Below, one piece after another: positions 11,029 to 21,541 of a stretch of 64,000 bases of DNA. A model generated the notes under the pieces. That model saw only the letters and a list, made by a program, of their open reading frames with translations. It made no database searches and was not told where the DNA came from. Positions within the stretch are counted from its first letter, which is position 1, and every line of letters begins with the position of its first letter. This DNA comes from Tetmemena sp. SeJ-2015 (lineage: Eukaryota; Ciliophora; Spirotrichea; Sporadotrichida; Oxytrichidae). The translations under genes were made by a program, and so were the position numbers. The stretch is from assembly GCA_027382625.1 (NCBI GenBank), contig JAJKFJ010022447.1, positions 62,001-126,000 of the forward strand. Reading direction: 5' to 3'.

Positions 11029-13120
11029 ATGGAAGCAATCAACATAAAATATGAGGTAACTATAATCTCAATCATCTTATTTTATCTTAGAAAGCTAAAA
11101 CTTCTACCTTGCCAAAGATAAGAAATAAATTTTACACAAGGAGCGCTCTTGTGTAGTAGTTGATTCCCAACCCATCTGAAGGTAAAGTGAGAGCCATCTT
11201 TGGAAGTGGACAAGATAAGATTGCAGCTGTGGGCGTGTAAACTGCTCAGCCTGGTTACAGACATAAACGAATAGTGACAAGTGGAGGGGATGATGAGTAT
11301 TAGAACAGATACCAGTAGAGTGGGGCTATGACAGCTAACCCTCAAGGGAAGAGGAGTGGGACTGTCGGGGGTCTTAAAACTAGCCTTGGTGGAGCTAGTT
11401 CTCATCAGTACTTCTCTTAAAAGCATAGTTCTGCGAATCTCATGGGATAGACTTATAGAGGATAGAGTGCAGCAGCTGAGAACAATAATTAGATAGATCC
11501 GGGTTTGGACTTGCTCAATAGAGTGTAGATGTTTCAAATTGCAGTCAATAAAATCAACCACGGACTCCATCTAAAAAAGAAAGAGCCTATTTTCAAGCTA
11601 GCTGCCAATGCAGGATAGGCTTGATAATAAAATTGTCAATAAAGGATAACTCTATGTTTAGTTAATTTTTATACTCTCCCCTTACATTTATTATGAGATT
11701 GAGAAGGTGTAAATTAAATTGAAATTTTAGAAATAAGTAGTAGAAATAAATAAAAATGTTCCTGCAGAGCATACTCCAATAACGTTTGAAGCAGCTAAAC
11801 GTAAGTCACTCAACAAAGATCTTTTCACATTAAGAAATTCTACTTATAATATTTCTCTTCGTTGGAGAGTTTCTTAAATCACTCATGCTTAGTAAGACGA
11901 AGATGCTTTGATGAAGAGCGGGCAGATGCAGATGACAGGCACCCTGCCAAAGCCTAAGAAGATCGGAAGTATCAAGAACGGCAAAGTCAACTATCCCAAG
12001 GACCAAAACTTCTTCCACTCCTCTGATATCCCTGAAGTTGTAAGCCATCGAATTTACTATTCTCAGCCTCTTAACTTAAATCTTCTTTAAATTGTTCTCT
12101 TGTCTCACTTAAGATTTTCAGGTAAGGGGTAACGTGAAGCACATAAAGGATCTCGTGAACCCAGACATTTTAGCAACCAAGAAGCCAGAGTGGAATCTCA
12201 GCAATGCAACTGTCGGCCACAAGCTGCCAGAGAACCATCAGCAAAACCTCTTTAATGTAACTTTGCAATCATTGTCCTTACTAACTCTCTCTTTAGGTTC
12301 GATTTGGCTTGAAGGACGAGAAGATTCTACCACCTAATGATCCATAAGTGTATTCAGGCACAGACACTCGCGACATCTATCATGATGGCTGGGAAGTTTC
12401 AAATGCGGTGCCTATTATGAGAGAGCACGCCAAGAAAATTCAAGAAGAGTAAGGAAGAAATTGTAGACTAGTATTTTTAAAGCTTATACTTTGAATATAG
12501 CACCAAAGTGATGCAGCAGAAGACCAAAATCAAGAATGAGAAGCTTGTGAAGGACAAGTACATACCTCCTCATGTGCTCACCAAGCACTACAATCAACTA
12601 TTGATGAGTTTATAGGAACTGAGGATAGTAAAATTTCTCATTGAATGAGTCTCTACGAAAGGAGAAACAGGACTTGGAGGAGATGAAGGAGCATTTCATG
12701 AAGCAGACTATGCATGAACTCCCTCGTGCCACCAAAGAGAGAGTGGAAGCTATAGTGTTTAAGAAGATGTACGAGGTGCAGCACATCGCTCAAGAACCTG
12801 AGGACCCACAACTCACCCTCAGGCCTGATATGACAAGGACTTTGAAGAACACCAAACAGAGGCAGTACTAAACTTCCAATTATGCTACATTTTTGCACCT
12901 CACTATAAACTTTTGATTTACCACAGTGGAAAGTGGGAGCAGAACAAACTAGCCATGAGTTAAAACACCAACAACGGAGGCGGCTACAGGCAGATGACGA
13001 TGATGAGGAGGACGATGGTTGGAGCTGGTCCTGCTGCATGAACTCCGACTAGAAAAGCGAGGGATGTGTGGCTGTGCTCAAGGACAAGCAGAAGTGGATC
13101 CTCTCCTCATACACATGATC
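11029..13120 (+). CDS. Hypothetical protein with basic N-terminus and Trp/Cys C-terminal motif
   Basis: Not recognised. Start ATG 11029 opens MEAINIKYE, followed by a GTAAC...TTAG intron and a Gly/Gln/Ser-rich segment to about 11620. Coding resumes near 11740 (NVPAEHTPITF) and passes introns starting near 11812 and 12039 (GTAAG donors) into HSSDIPEVVRGNVKHIKD, KKPEWNLSNATVG, SGTDTRDIYHDGWEVS and KTKIKNEKLVKDKY. A charged helical stretch LRKEKQDLEEMKEHF follows, ending in an acidic run and GWSWSCCMNSDQ before TGA. Several AT-rich interruptions with TGA (about 11625-11735, 12440-12500, 12610-12645, 12870-12915) are introns or IESs. Decayed fragments lie at 4370-5140 and 7715-8486. Confidence 0.65.
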
Positions 13121-13246
13121 AATTGTTTAACCTAATAAAGTTAATGAACTTTTTTATTAAGTTTCGATTATAGTCCTTGATAAATTAATTGATTATAAAT
13201 TAATTAGAAGTAGTTTAGAAATGGGAACAGACTCTATGAAGAATTC

Positions 13247-15305
13247 ATGAAGAAGATGAAAGTTCCGCTCGTCCAGCGCTACAACAAGAAGCAGGAGAAC
13301 CAAGAGATAGTAATCGCCATACCACTCAAGGGTGGTTCAGGGGTAAGTACCACTAAGTTATAATTGAGCTCTTAGCCCCTCTCTCAGTTAATTTTGGGTT
13401 TTAAATTTTCTAATGACTTGTGAATTAGCAACCGATAGAGTTGGATGACAACTTCGTGAAGGTCATTCAGTATGAGTATGCAGTCCGATACCTGGAGCAG
13501 ATAGGAATAGAGCCTAATTCCAAGAACATCGCTAACCTTTTGAAGACTGCTCCACTCAGCTCGTGTGAGTTCTCCCCTGGCTGGAACAACAGTGGCTGGC
13601 TGGCAGATGTGCTCTACATTTACCCTAATAAGCTGAAGAAGCAGTCCTTCGAAAATAACCGAGAGGCCATTCTTCAAATGAAGGAGCAGTAGAATAAAAC
13701 CAATTCTGTCTCCCACACCAATTATAAACTCAATCATAGTATCTATCGTTAGAAGTCTATGCTTGTTTTTGTTGAATGAGATCGATCCACTAGCATCTAT
13801 GCTACTTGCTCCAAATCTCAATAACTAGGACATTCTCAAAGAGAACGCCAGCAAGGAAGCAAATCTGATGGGAGGAGGAAATTAAAACGCACTTTCAAAT
13901 GCCAAAGCCAAGGCTTAGTCGATCTTCGAAATGAATGTGAACCGTTTTCAGCAGTTTCACGACGAGTCAGTTAAGAAGTACAACCAGTGGATGAAAAAGC
14001 GCTAGGACTAAAACGTGGAGACCCTCAAGAGAGATATCGACAGCAAGAAGAAGAACGAGATGAACCTTGACCTCTCTTACTGGAAGACTAAGTTTCTCTA
14101 TCCTTATGCTCTAGACACAGGTCCTCTAAAGTTCAATGAGACAGGGACAGTAGTCGCTTCTGGCGGAGGAGGCAGTGGTAGCTCAGCCAGGTTAGGAGTA
14201 ACATTAGGTGGTGGATCTGCCTAAGTAAGCGCAGAGGATATCGCTCAGCAGCAGAAGATCATGGAAAAGTTAGGCAAGGCTAAAAATTTCAACATCTTAG
14301 AGACAATGCTCTTCAATTCCCACTAAGTCAGTTGCACAATAAATTTTCTTGAAATTATGAGCTTCAATAAAGAAGAGTTCCTGAGTGAACTCCAAACCCC
14401 TATCGCCATAACGATAGAGCAGATTATAATGGACATGTTCAAGTACACCAAAGACTTCCCCATTAAGGTCATTCCTCACATCACTGAGGGCAACGAGATC
14501 AACGACGTGATCCACAACTACAAAAAGACCAAGTCAGCTGCTCAAATACAGGCTCAGCAGACTCTGACTGGCAATCAGTTCAACTCGGCCGCCACTGGTA
14601 CAAACCTCAACAAAATGGGGACTAACAACTATGGGTCCACAGCTGGGGCTAACGGGTTCACTCAATAGCAGTACTTAATGGCAGGAGGAGCTAAGTCTAG
14701 TGCCTTTTCCTTGCTTCAAACTCAGATAACTAAGAAGAATAATCTTGCACTCGAGCAGAACAAACCTAAACATAAGTTCAAATAAAAGATGTTGCATATT
14801 GTAACGAGTAGGTTTAACCTAATGTTTGAGGACATCATGAAAGCTTTGAAGGAAATTTAAAGTGAGAAGATTGCAAGATTGATAGGTCTTGTTTCACATC
14901 TCGTCTACTGGTCAGTCTTCGGTCACATCAATCAGCTGCCACTTGATGCCTATCACAAGAGGCTGCTCTTCATCTCCATCGCTTAGATTCAGAGTGAATC
15001 AAATAATATCCCCTCTCATTCATAGATACTTATTTGCCTTGAATTAGAAAGCAAGTACCAAGGGAGGAGGGTCTTCTCTACTTTCATAATGCCGATGATT
15101 ATCTTAGCTGTGCGCATAGAGATAGAACTCATCTTCAAGAATGGATACCCAGAGTTCTTCTCTAAAGCCAACCATGAAAAGGTAAGAATAGATAAAATGT
15201 GATTAAACTCTCCAACAGATAGCCATGAAATTGATGAACGATGTGATCACTCATCTGTTAGATCCTAACCTCTACTACAGTCGCTTCAGCTTTTTCAAGC
15301 TTTGA
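13247..15305 (+). CDS. Hypothetical protein, about 620 aa
   Basis: Not recognised. The frame starts at ATG 13247 (MKKMKVPLVQRYNKK). It crosses a GTAAG...TTAG intron (about 13345-13429) and continues FVKVIQYEYAVRYLEQ and FSPGWNNSGWLADVLY. An IES with the 8-bp pointer TCTATGCT follows, then about 1.4 kb of uninterrupted frame with many TAA/TAG Gln codons. A Gly/Ser-rich linker lies near 14160 (SGGGGSGSS). The C-terminal part is hydrophobic-helical (LVYWSVFGHINQLP). A last GTAAG...CAG intron (about 15183-15219) leads to the final block ending FSFFKL and TGA 15303-15305. No signal peptide is seen. Probably cytosolic. Confidence 0.75.
13756..13795 (+). other. IES, 8-bp pointer TCTATGCT
   Basis: A 40-bp segment with in-frame TGA between TCTATGCT at 13756-13763 and 13796-13803. 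Deletion joins YRQKSM to LLAPNLNNQ in one frame that then stays open for over 1 kb. Confidence 0.75.
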
Positions 15306-15327
15306 AAATCTTAATACTCTAAATAAA

Positions 15328-15510
15328 TGGATAGTGAAATGTAAAGTTTAAATAAACAAGAAGAATATCACGAGATCGCAAAGAGCTAACTAAACTCTGA
15401 CTCTTAACTTAATCATAGTCAACGTTCAATTTCTGTTTCCAAAAACGAAGTTGCAAATTATTCTGAAAGATTACATCTAGACAATTTATTAAGGAATCAG
15501 CGTCCGCTAT
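15328..15510 (+). CDS. Possible orphan N-terminal coding segment
   Basis: ATG 15328 opens about 60 TGA-free codons of polar composition (MDSEMQSLNKQEEYHE), using TAA for Gln. The frame then runs into the antisense of the next gene. It could be a first MDS whose continuation is elsewhere, or chance. It occupies most of the otherwise gene-free stretch 15306-15638. Confidence 0.25.
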
Positions 15511-15638
15511 AACTCACTTGCTTCACTCGTTTGTTTCATCCTCTCTCAACTATTACTATTTTAATAAAGGCTGCCTCCCATTATTGCTCCTTGATTTGCG
15601 TAGCTTTCTTAAGACGATCTCAGATCTCATGTTGCTGC

Positions 15639-16002
15639 TCATTGGCGAAGGGGAACAATCTGTCCTTCCAAGCTGAGCTAGGAGTCTCTCACGTGAGAAA
15701 GATAGAGTCTGCGGAGACCGGCATCGCTGAAGATGAAGTAGCCAGTCATCATGCCACCAGCCATACCTCCCAGAGAGTAGAGGAGGAATACGGGCACGAG
15801 CTTAGGGGATTGGATGTACCACTGAGATTTAAGAGGGGCCTTAGTGTGGTGCAAGAAGGTGAGCACTCCTTATAAAGTTAAAAAATGTCATGTGTGTGTA
15901 AATACTGACTCCTTGGGCAAGTCCGATCACGCCGAGATAATCTGCGAAGGGAGAGCCAAATCCTCTCTTTGCTTCTGCATCAGTGATGGGTCTGTAAGAC
16001 AT
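15639..16002 (-). CDS. Small two-TM membrane protein
   Basis: ATG 16002 (MSYRPITDAEAKRGFG) to TGA 15641-15639. After removal of the IES with 7-bp pointer AAGGAGT the protein is about 107 residues. Two hydrophobic segments are visible: ADYLGVIGLAQGVLTFL and a stronger one PVFLLYSLGGMAGGMM followed by TGYFIF. Short basic loops and a polar C-terminus follow. The size and GG-rich helix resemble small organellar membrane proteins, but I cannot name the family. It lies 127 bp downstream of the Cys-rich membrane protein on the same strand. Confidence 0.7.
15872..15914 (-). other. IES, 7-bp pointer AAGGAGT
   Basis: Segment between AAGGAGT repeats (15914-15908 and 15871-15865 on the minus strand). 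Deletion joins GLAQ to GVLTFLHH in frame. The retained form would shift the frame. Confidence 0.7.
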
Positions 16003-16128
16003 TTTCTAATAAGTTCCTGTTGCTAATTATTATATTTATAATTGCTTTATCAACTTATAATATCTCACTCACACTATGAAGGTTCACTGCTTACTGAAGC
16101 AGATATTGAATATAAATAAGCTTGACTA

Positions 16129-17543
16129 TCACACATCCTTTGGACTCTCATCAGCTTAGACTGTAGATTTCTTATAAGAGATAGTAGTAGATGACTGTTC
16201 CACACTTGGAGTTTCAACTTCTCTCTTAACTGAGGATTTGAAGAGCTCCTTGAGTTTTGAGTTGAGTTGACCTAACTTTGAATCCGAGGGAAGTTGGTTA
16301 AGAGCGATGATGGAACCCATCAAAAGAGACAGCAGGAATAGACTCAGAGTTATCCATACTATCAAATTTTATAATAAATAATTAATCACCTTCTGGGATC
16401 TGACGCTCACAGTGCCTTCGTCTTCTTCTATGATTTCAGAGCTCTTTTGACTCTTAGACTTCAATTATGAATTCAAGGAGAGGAGCTATTTAATATAAAA
16501 TGAAGACTATTTAAAATGGAAGGAGCTTAGGAATTTGAGATTGAGTACATTAGCAATCCCAGGCCAAGCATCTCTGGTAATTCTTCTCACCAAGATAACC
16601 TCTCACTTGATTGCACTCTTATACACATTCGCTTAAGCATTTAGTAGGGTCACTAACTTCTTTCTCCCCTTTCTTGTCTTAATTTTTGTCTTGCTAAGCG
16701 AAGAGAGAAGTGAAGTACTAGTATATTCCAGAGTAGGCGCCATCAACTTCATTTCCATTCTCTTCTATTTCTAGAAGCACATCCTCGTCCACTGAAAAGC
16801 TGCAGAACATAAATTAACTCTTACTATCAAATATATAATTGCAGGAGCAGGTTTGATTGAAGCAGTCAACTATTTGAGCAAGACTAAGACTTGGTCTAAT
16901 GCAAGGGGACACACAACTCAATTAACAACTGCCACTTTCAAGAATGCTATCCTCCCAACTTTAAGCGAGAGTCTGGTTCATCTGCTGTAATCTCTTGAGC
17001 TTGGGAAGATACTTGTGGAGTGCGTTTTCTTCTTTTTTGTAAGTGAGATAATCCTCTTTTAGTCCGAACAGTTTGTCACGAATCTGATCTAGGTCAGTTG
17101 GAGCAGTAGCTATAGAAACAATATGAATCTATAAAGCTGTTTCATTTTGAGTTGAGTCAGAAATAGTTTCCTCTGAATCCACCATATAATCTATTGATGA
17201 GAGTTCTTGATCGCACTTGCAATCTAACAGGCATCTATATTTTGAAACTTAGTATAATAGATTGATTCTAAGAATTAGAGTTGGAGGATTATCCCTTTGA
17301 GATATAGAGGCATATTAATCTTTTGTCTTAGGATGATAATCACCAAAGTATTTTGATTATAAAAAATGAAAGTGCCAGTGATTAATGTTAGTGGTCTTAC
17401 CTCGAGAAGTCAGTGTGTGAACAAGAGTTCAGACAAGCCAAGTTGCAAGTCTTTACATTGATCTCAGTAGCCTTGCTTGAACTCTGAACCTAAGTGAGGA
17501 GAGCAGCTAACACCATTAAAGATATCTGAGTGGATGGTTTCAT
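16129..17543 (-). CDS. Cys-rich type I membrane protein
   Basis: ATG 17543 begins a signal peptide (MKPSTQISLMVLAALL). The ectodomain has repeated Cys pairs: CNLACLNSC, CLLDCKCD, CQLSCVSPC, CLSECVQEC and CLAWDCQC. A GTAAGA...TATAG intron (about 17403-17240) is spliced to give DFSRCLLDC. A tiny putative IES (16518-16503, pointer CATTTTA) near the end of the ectodomain shifts the frame into EEDEGTVSVRSQK and a single membrane helix WITLSLFLLSLLMGSII. A cytosolic Lys/Ser tail follows and TGA at 16131-16129. Repeated Cys blocks suggest disulfide-linked extracellular repeats. Surface or secretory-pathway location is inferred; family not recognised. Plus-strand open frames here are antisense shadows. 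Confidence 0.75.
16503..16518 (-). other. Very short (16-bp) IES, pointer CATTTTA
   Basis: CATTTTA occurs at 16518-16512 and 16502-16496 on the minus strand. Removing 16 bp shifts into the frame that encodes the membrane helix and tail. Unusually short compared with the others in this window. Confidence 0.55.
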
Positions 17544-17857
17544 GTTTGATTTATTGATTTAGCAATTACACTATTAAAAAGCCAATTAACATTAAAGCAA
17601 GAAGAAGCTTATTTTACTAGGGAGACCTCCTTCTATAAATAATTATTATTGTTATTATAATATCATTTACTATAACTCAAAATGTCTAACTAAAAGCTCA
17701 ACCTAGAAGTCCCTTCCAAATCTATTTGCAGTAAATCTAAGCCCTCTTACCTCAATCTCATTTATTTAAACTTCTCCTATAGGTTGGATGCAGTTATAAG
17801 TATATACTAAATGATAAAATTTTAATCTTAGTGAGAAGAAACTATAAATTGTTAAAA
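17544..17857. other. Divergent promoter region
   Basis: About 310 AT-rich bases between the minus-strand Cys-rich protein and the plus-strand TMEM41-like gene. A TGA-free stretch from an ATG at about 17682 (MSNQKLNLEVPSK) could be an upstream exon or MDS of the TMEM41-like gene. Nothing else is recognised. Confidence 0.4.
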
Positions 17858-19039
17858 ATGAACCGAAAGGGATAATCAAAGGGCGACGCAAAGAACAATA
17901 GTCAGAGTGAGAAATAAGATCCACTCACACAGGAAACATTGACAGCTGACGATAACCAGAAGGTATAAACGATCTATTCTTAGTGAGAACTATTTATAGA
18001 ACAAAGGAGGCATGGAGAAATAAGAGAAACTACTTGCCTTGTTGTTTGTGATCTGCTTTACCCTGATGTTCTTTATTCTCTACTCATTCCCTACTCTCTC
18101 AGAGTAAGTTGTTAAAAGCACGAACACTCTTATAATGAGGAATGAACTTTTTATCTCAGACAATTCTTTAAATCATATTCTTCCTATTGTGAATTGATAG
18201 TTTAACTGAGTATCTATTGTTAGTGAGGACAGAGGTAAGTTGATAAGATTCCCCAAGGGTGCTGATGATCTGAGACTTATCGACTCAGTCATTCAGAAAT
18301 TGACGGAGCAGCATTTCGGACACGTGACTCTCGCCTTCTGCGCTCTTTATATCTTGTAAGCTTTCAGTCCTTAAGTCCTAATATCTCCTCTTATAGCCTT
18401 TAAACTTTCGCCATTCCAGGACCTATATTCTTGAGTGTCCTTGCTGGAGCAATCTTTGGAGGAGTTCTAGGGTTCAAAAGAAAATCAAAAATCCTAATGA
18501 AGAACTTCTTGTATTTATATGTTCATAATGGTTTGTCTATGTGCCACGACTGGAGCAAGTCTTTGCTACACACTCTCATGGCTACTGGGAAGAGGACTTG
18601 TGAAGAAGTATTTCAACAAGAAGTTGCTGCAACTCCAGAGCTAGCTTCAAAAACATCAAGATGACCTCATCTTCTATCTGCTCTTCCTCAGGATCGATAA
18701 ATCTAAACATCATGCATTTTGAGATATTGACTTTGAAATTTTAATGGATCACTCCACTGGTGCCAAACTTCTTCATAAATATCTCTTCTCCAGTACTTGA
18801 TGTGCCTCTTTCCAAATTCTTTTTCGCCACCCTGTTTGGACTGATGCCCATGAACGTAGTGCACATCAAGACAGGCATGATGCTCAACGATATTCAGAAA
18901 GTGGGTGCTGACTTTAAGGTAATCTACTACTTGTGCTTAATATATTGCTCTATAGACAATCATTATGCTATTTGGACTTGGATTCTTAGCACTGCTGCCC
19001 ACCCTATTCAAGAAGAAACTGGAACAGAAGTACAATTGA
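17858..19039 (+). CDS. TMEM41: TMEM41/VTT-family (SNARE-associated Golgi) membrane protein
   Basis: ER multispanning VTT/DedA-domain protein; the family acts as lipid scramblases in lipid mobilisation and autophagy. ATG 17858 opens a charged N-terminus, then a first membrane helix. Splicing GTAAG introns gives SDEDRGKLIRFPKGADD and YIFLQTFAIPGPIFLS, both diagnostic. IESs with pointers GTTC (18472-18520) and GGATC (18691-18745) separate GGVLGF from VCLCATTGASLCYTLS and LFLRI from TPLVPNFFINISSPV. A last GTAAT...TATAG intron precedes LFGLGFLALLPTLFKKK and TGA 19037-19039. Conserved blocks occur in family order at normal length (about 290 aa). TMEM41A versus TMEM41B cannot be decided. Confidence 0.92.
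18472..18520 (+). other. IES in TMEM41-like gene, pointer GTTC
   Basis: 49-bp AT-rich segment between GTTC repeats. Deletion gives GGVLGFIMVCLCATTG. Confidence 0.75.
18691..18745 (+). other. IES in TMEM41-like gene, pointer GGATC
   Basis: 55-bp segment with several TGA between GGATC at 18691-18695 and 18746-18750. Deletion gives LFLRITPLVPNFFIN, the family consensus. Confidence 0.85.
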
Positions 19040-19252
19040 AGATATATTGCATACTAAAAGATCGATTAATGTCTCTTAGAAAGCAGAAGTTGTATTTAGA
19101 ATTCATAATCACCTATTCTATTAAAATTTCATTATATCCATGAGAATAGAAGTTCGTATAGAAATCTTAAAATAAATTGCATTTATAGGAGGGTGCATAA
19201 AACGTCTGCAATTAGCCTTTCAGAAGTCTCATTCATTTACTGCTTCTCTATT

Positions 19253-21260
19253 TCAGTAGGTGTACTGGTTGAGGTAGGAGAGGGTGTACTCGTCAGCTGA
19301 GAGGATGTGGAAGTTGTAGCCGTTGATCTTTACGTCTCCTCCGATGGCGAGGTCAGTGGGAGTGATGAAGTCCATGTTCTTATCCACGTTCTTGTACTTT
19401 CTGCGCTCCAAGAACTTGCCCTCGATGATGCCAGAGTTCTTCTGAGCAGGCTCGAAGATGGAGATGGTGTCATCAGACAAGAAGAAGGAGACGATGAAGC
19501 GACGGTCGACGTCCTCAGGGATGCGAGTGTTGAACTGGGCGGTGAAGCGAAGCACCTTCTTATCGTTGTCAACATACTTGAAGAAGTCTCTCTTGGGCTG
19601 GTTAGGCAAGAGCTTGTATACGTAACCAAGGGAGTCAACTTCGTCTCCGAAGCCGTTGTGGGGAGGAATCTGAAGAGGCTTGGGCTCACGAGGCTTGGGG
19701 TACTCAATTTGGCCGAGGTCGAAGTACTTGTTGTACTTGGTCTGGAAGAAGTCCTTGGTGAACTGATCCACTCCAGTGATTCTGAATTGGCGACCGAAGG
19801 CATCAATAGTTCCCTTGGGCTCGATCTCATCGCAGGTCAAGTAAACCATGTTGATAAACTAATGGAAAGATTATTCAATGCTGTGAAATCATGTGTTTAG
19901 TTGTCTCCGATGAAGTTCTGGCCTGGTTGGTTGACTGCAAAGCTCTGAGGAAGCTTTTGTCTCTTAAGCAAGAGAGCAAAAGAGTCTCTGCCGTCATTAG
20001 CATGATGAACTTCTCTAATTTCGACTGTGTCGTCAGCCAAGTAGTAGTGGATGATGAAGGGCAAGTCATCGCTCTTGACGAAGAATCTCAACACTCTGCG
20101 ATCGTTGTCGAGGAATTGCTTCTGAGAGGTTACTCTTCCACCTCCAAGTGCCTTCTCTAAGAACTCCTTCATCTCAGTGTCTTTCTTAGTGGGGACCTTG
20201 ATTTGAGACTTGGCGAAGGCGTCACCTGGCAAAGTCTGGGGCTCTGGCTGTCCTTGTCCGATGCTCTACACGTATTTATGAATATCAAAGTTGAATAAAG
20301 CAGATTTATAAAATGGTGGAAGTAGAGGGTGAAATAGAGCAGTTATGAAAAGACTTCGTCATACATTTCATAGCCTACTCTACTCTCCTTCCGACCACCT
20401 TAGGGTATCAGGTGCTGTTCATTTTAACTTTTCCATTTCCCTGCTTCATGTACTACTAGTACTTACATCAAAGAACTCTCTGGTGTACTGGTCAGCATCG
20501 TAGATTCTAATGGATCTACCGAGAATACCCACATCCAGGCCAACTCTGAAGTCAGTGGGGAGGAGGGGAGTGTTGGAGCCATCTTGCTTGAGGACCATCT
20601 GGCGCTTGAGGAAGACGCCCTGGGGAGTGCCAGAGTTGACTTCCTTGGGCTCGTTGATCATGAGGGTATGGTCCTCCAAGTAGTACATGACGATGAGCTT
20701 GCGGATGCGGAAGTTTTCAAGTCTGCTCTCTACCACGCTCTCCTTGAAATAGCCGAAGAACCTCAATACCTATATAAACCCTACTAAGAGTGTGAATCTA
20801 TATAATGTGTGTGCTATATGCGTGTATGTGCTCTAGGTTTAATAAATTAATTTATTTCTGCGTGATTGCTATTAGTTTATTAAAGATGAACAACAAATAA
20901 AACAGCCGCCCCTCTCCATCTCAAAATTGTAAACCAATAAGATTTAATATTATGAATCGCATCTTCTATTGGAGTTTAACTTACCTATTTGTCAAGCTTG
21001 ACGAAGGTGGGTTCGAACTGTTCCTTGATGTCGCCTCCGAAGTGGTTCTTGTAGACGCTCTGGGAGAAGCTCTTAGCCTCCTCGGGCTTGCCTCCCTGGG
21101 AGAGGGTCTGAGGTCCACGGGGGAGCGTGTACAAGGGGACAGGTGCGTTCTTGCCATTCTGTAGCTGCTCCAACTTGCGGTGGGAGATCTTCTTGTGATT
21201 GACCAGCGTGGGGTCGTGAGTAGGAACGAATCCTGGCAGTTTGGGGAAGTTAGAAGCCAT
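19253..21260 (-). CDS. EFHC1: EFHC/Rib72-type protein with three DM10 domains
   Basis: Axonemal microtubule-inner protein of the EFHC1/EFHC2/Rib72 family, lining the A-tubule of ciliary doublets. ATG 21260 opens [18 protein letters not shown]. Three DM10 domains follow: one around [13 protein letters not shown] and [14 protein letters not shown] (20770-20480), one around [14 protein letters not shown] and [13 protein letters not shown] (20110-19940), and one around [16 protein letters not shown] and [15 protein letters not shown] (19560-19430). TGA at 19255-19253. Interruptions: about 20983-20772 (GTAAGT...TATAG, also flanked by ACCTAT repeats), one starting GTAAGTACT near 20464, and an IES with pointer CAAC at 19903-19854. 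Nearly all Gln codons are CAG, unlike the low-complexity genes here. No C-terminal EF-hand is seen. Confidence 0.93.
19854..19903 (-). other. IES in EFHC-like gene, pointer CAAC
   Basis: About 50-bp AT-rich segment with TGA between CAAC repeats. Deletion joins NFIGDN to [11 protein letters not shown] between DM10 domains 2 and 3. Confidence 0.65.
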
Positions 21261-21541
21261 TATGATATTGTTACAACTCTAGAGGGTAGGTTAGGTGTGA
21301 GTTTGAGGATAAAAGGTAACTTGCTTTAAAGAACTTGTATATTATAATCGCAAAGAAAGATTGGGACTACGATCGCAATGAAGTAGACAAAATATTAATA
21401 TTTATATAACGATTCATTTATTCTTACTTAAATTCAAATCTTCTCTCTCTCTCAATTTTATTTCACATACATCACAAAATATACACACTAACAGAATAAA
21501 GATGAGATTGAATAAATAATTCATAGTTTTCGATTATCATT

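Noticed and set aside
11082..11570. 162-codon minus-strand ORF
   Set aside because: Antisense shadow of the plus-strand gene at 11029-13120, whose frame is supported by an intron joining it to ATG 11029.
16540..16800. Plus-strand hydrophobic frame resembling a membrane protein
   Set aside because: Lies antisense to the Cys-rich membrane protein, whose Cys repeats, signal peptide and tail form a coherent gene.
19307..19900. 197-codon plus-strand ORF
   Set aside because: Shadow of the third DM10 domain of the EFHC-like gene on the other strand.
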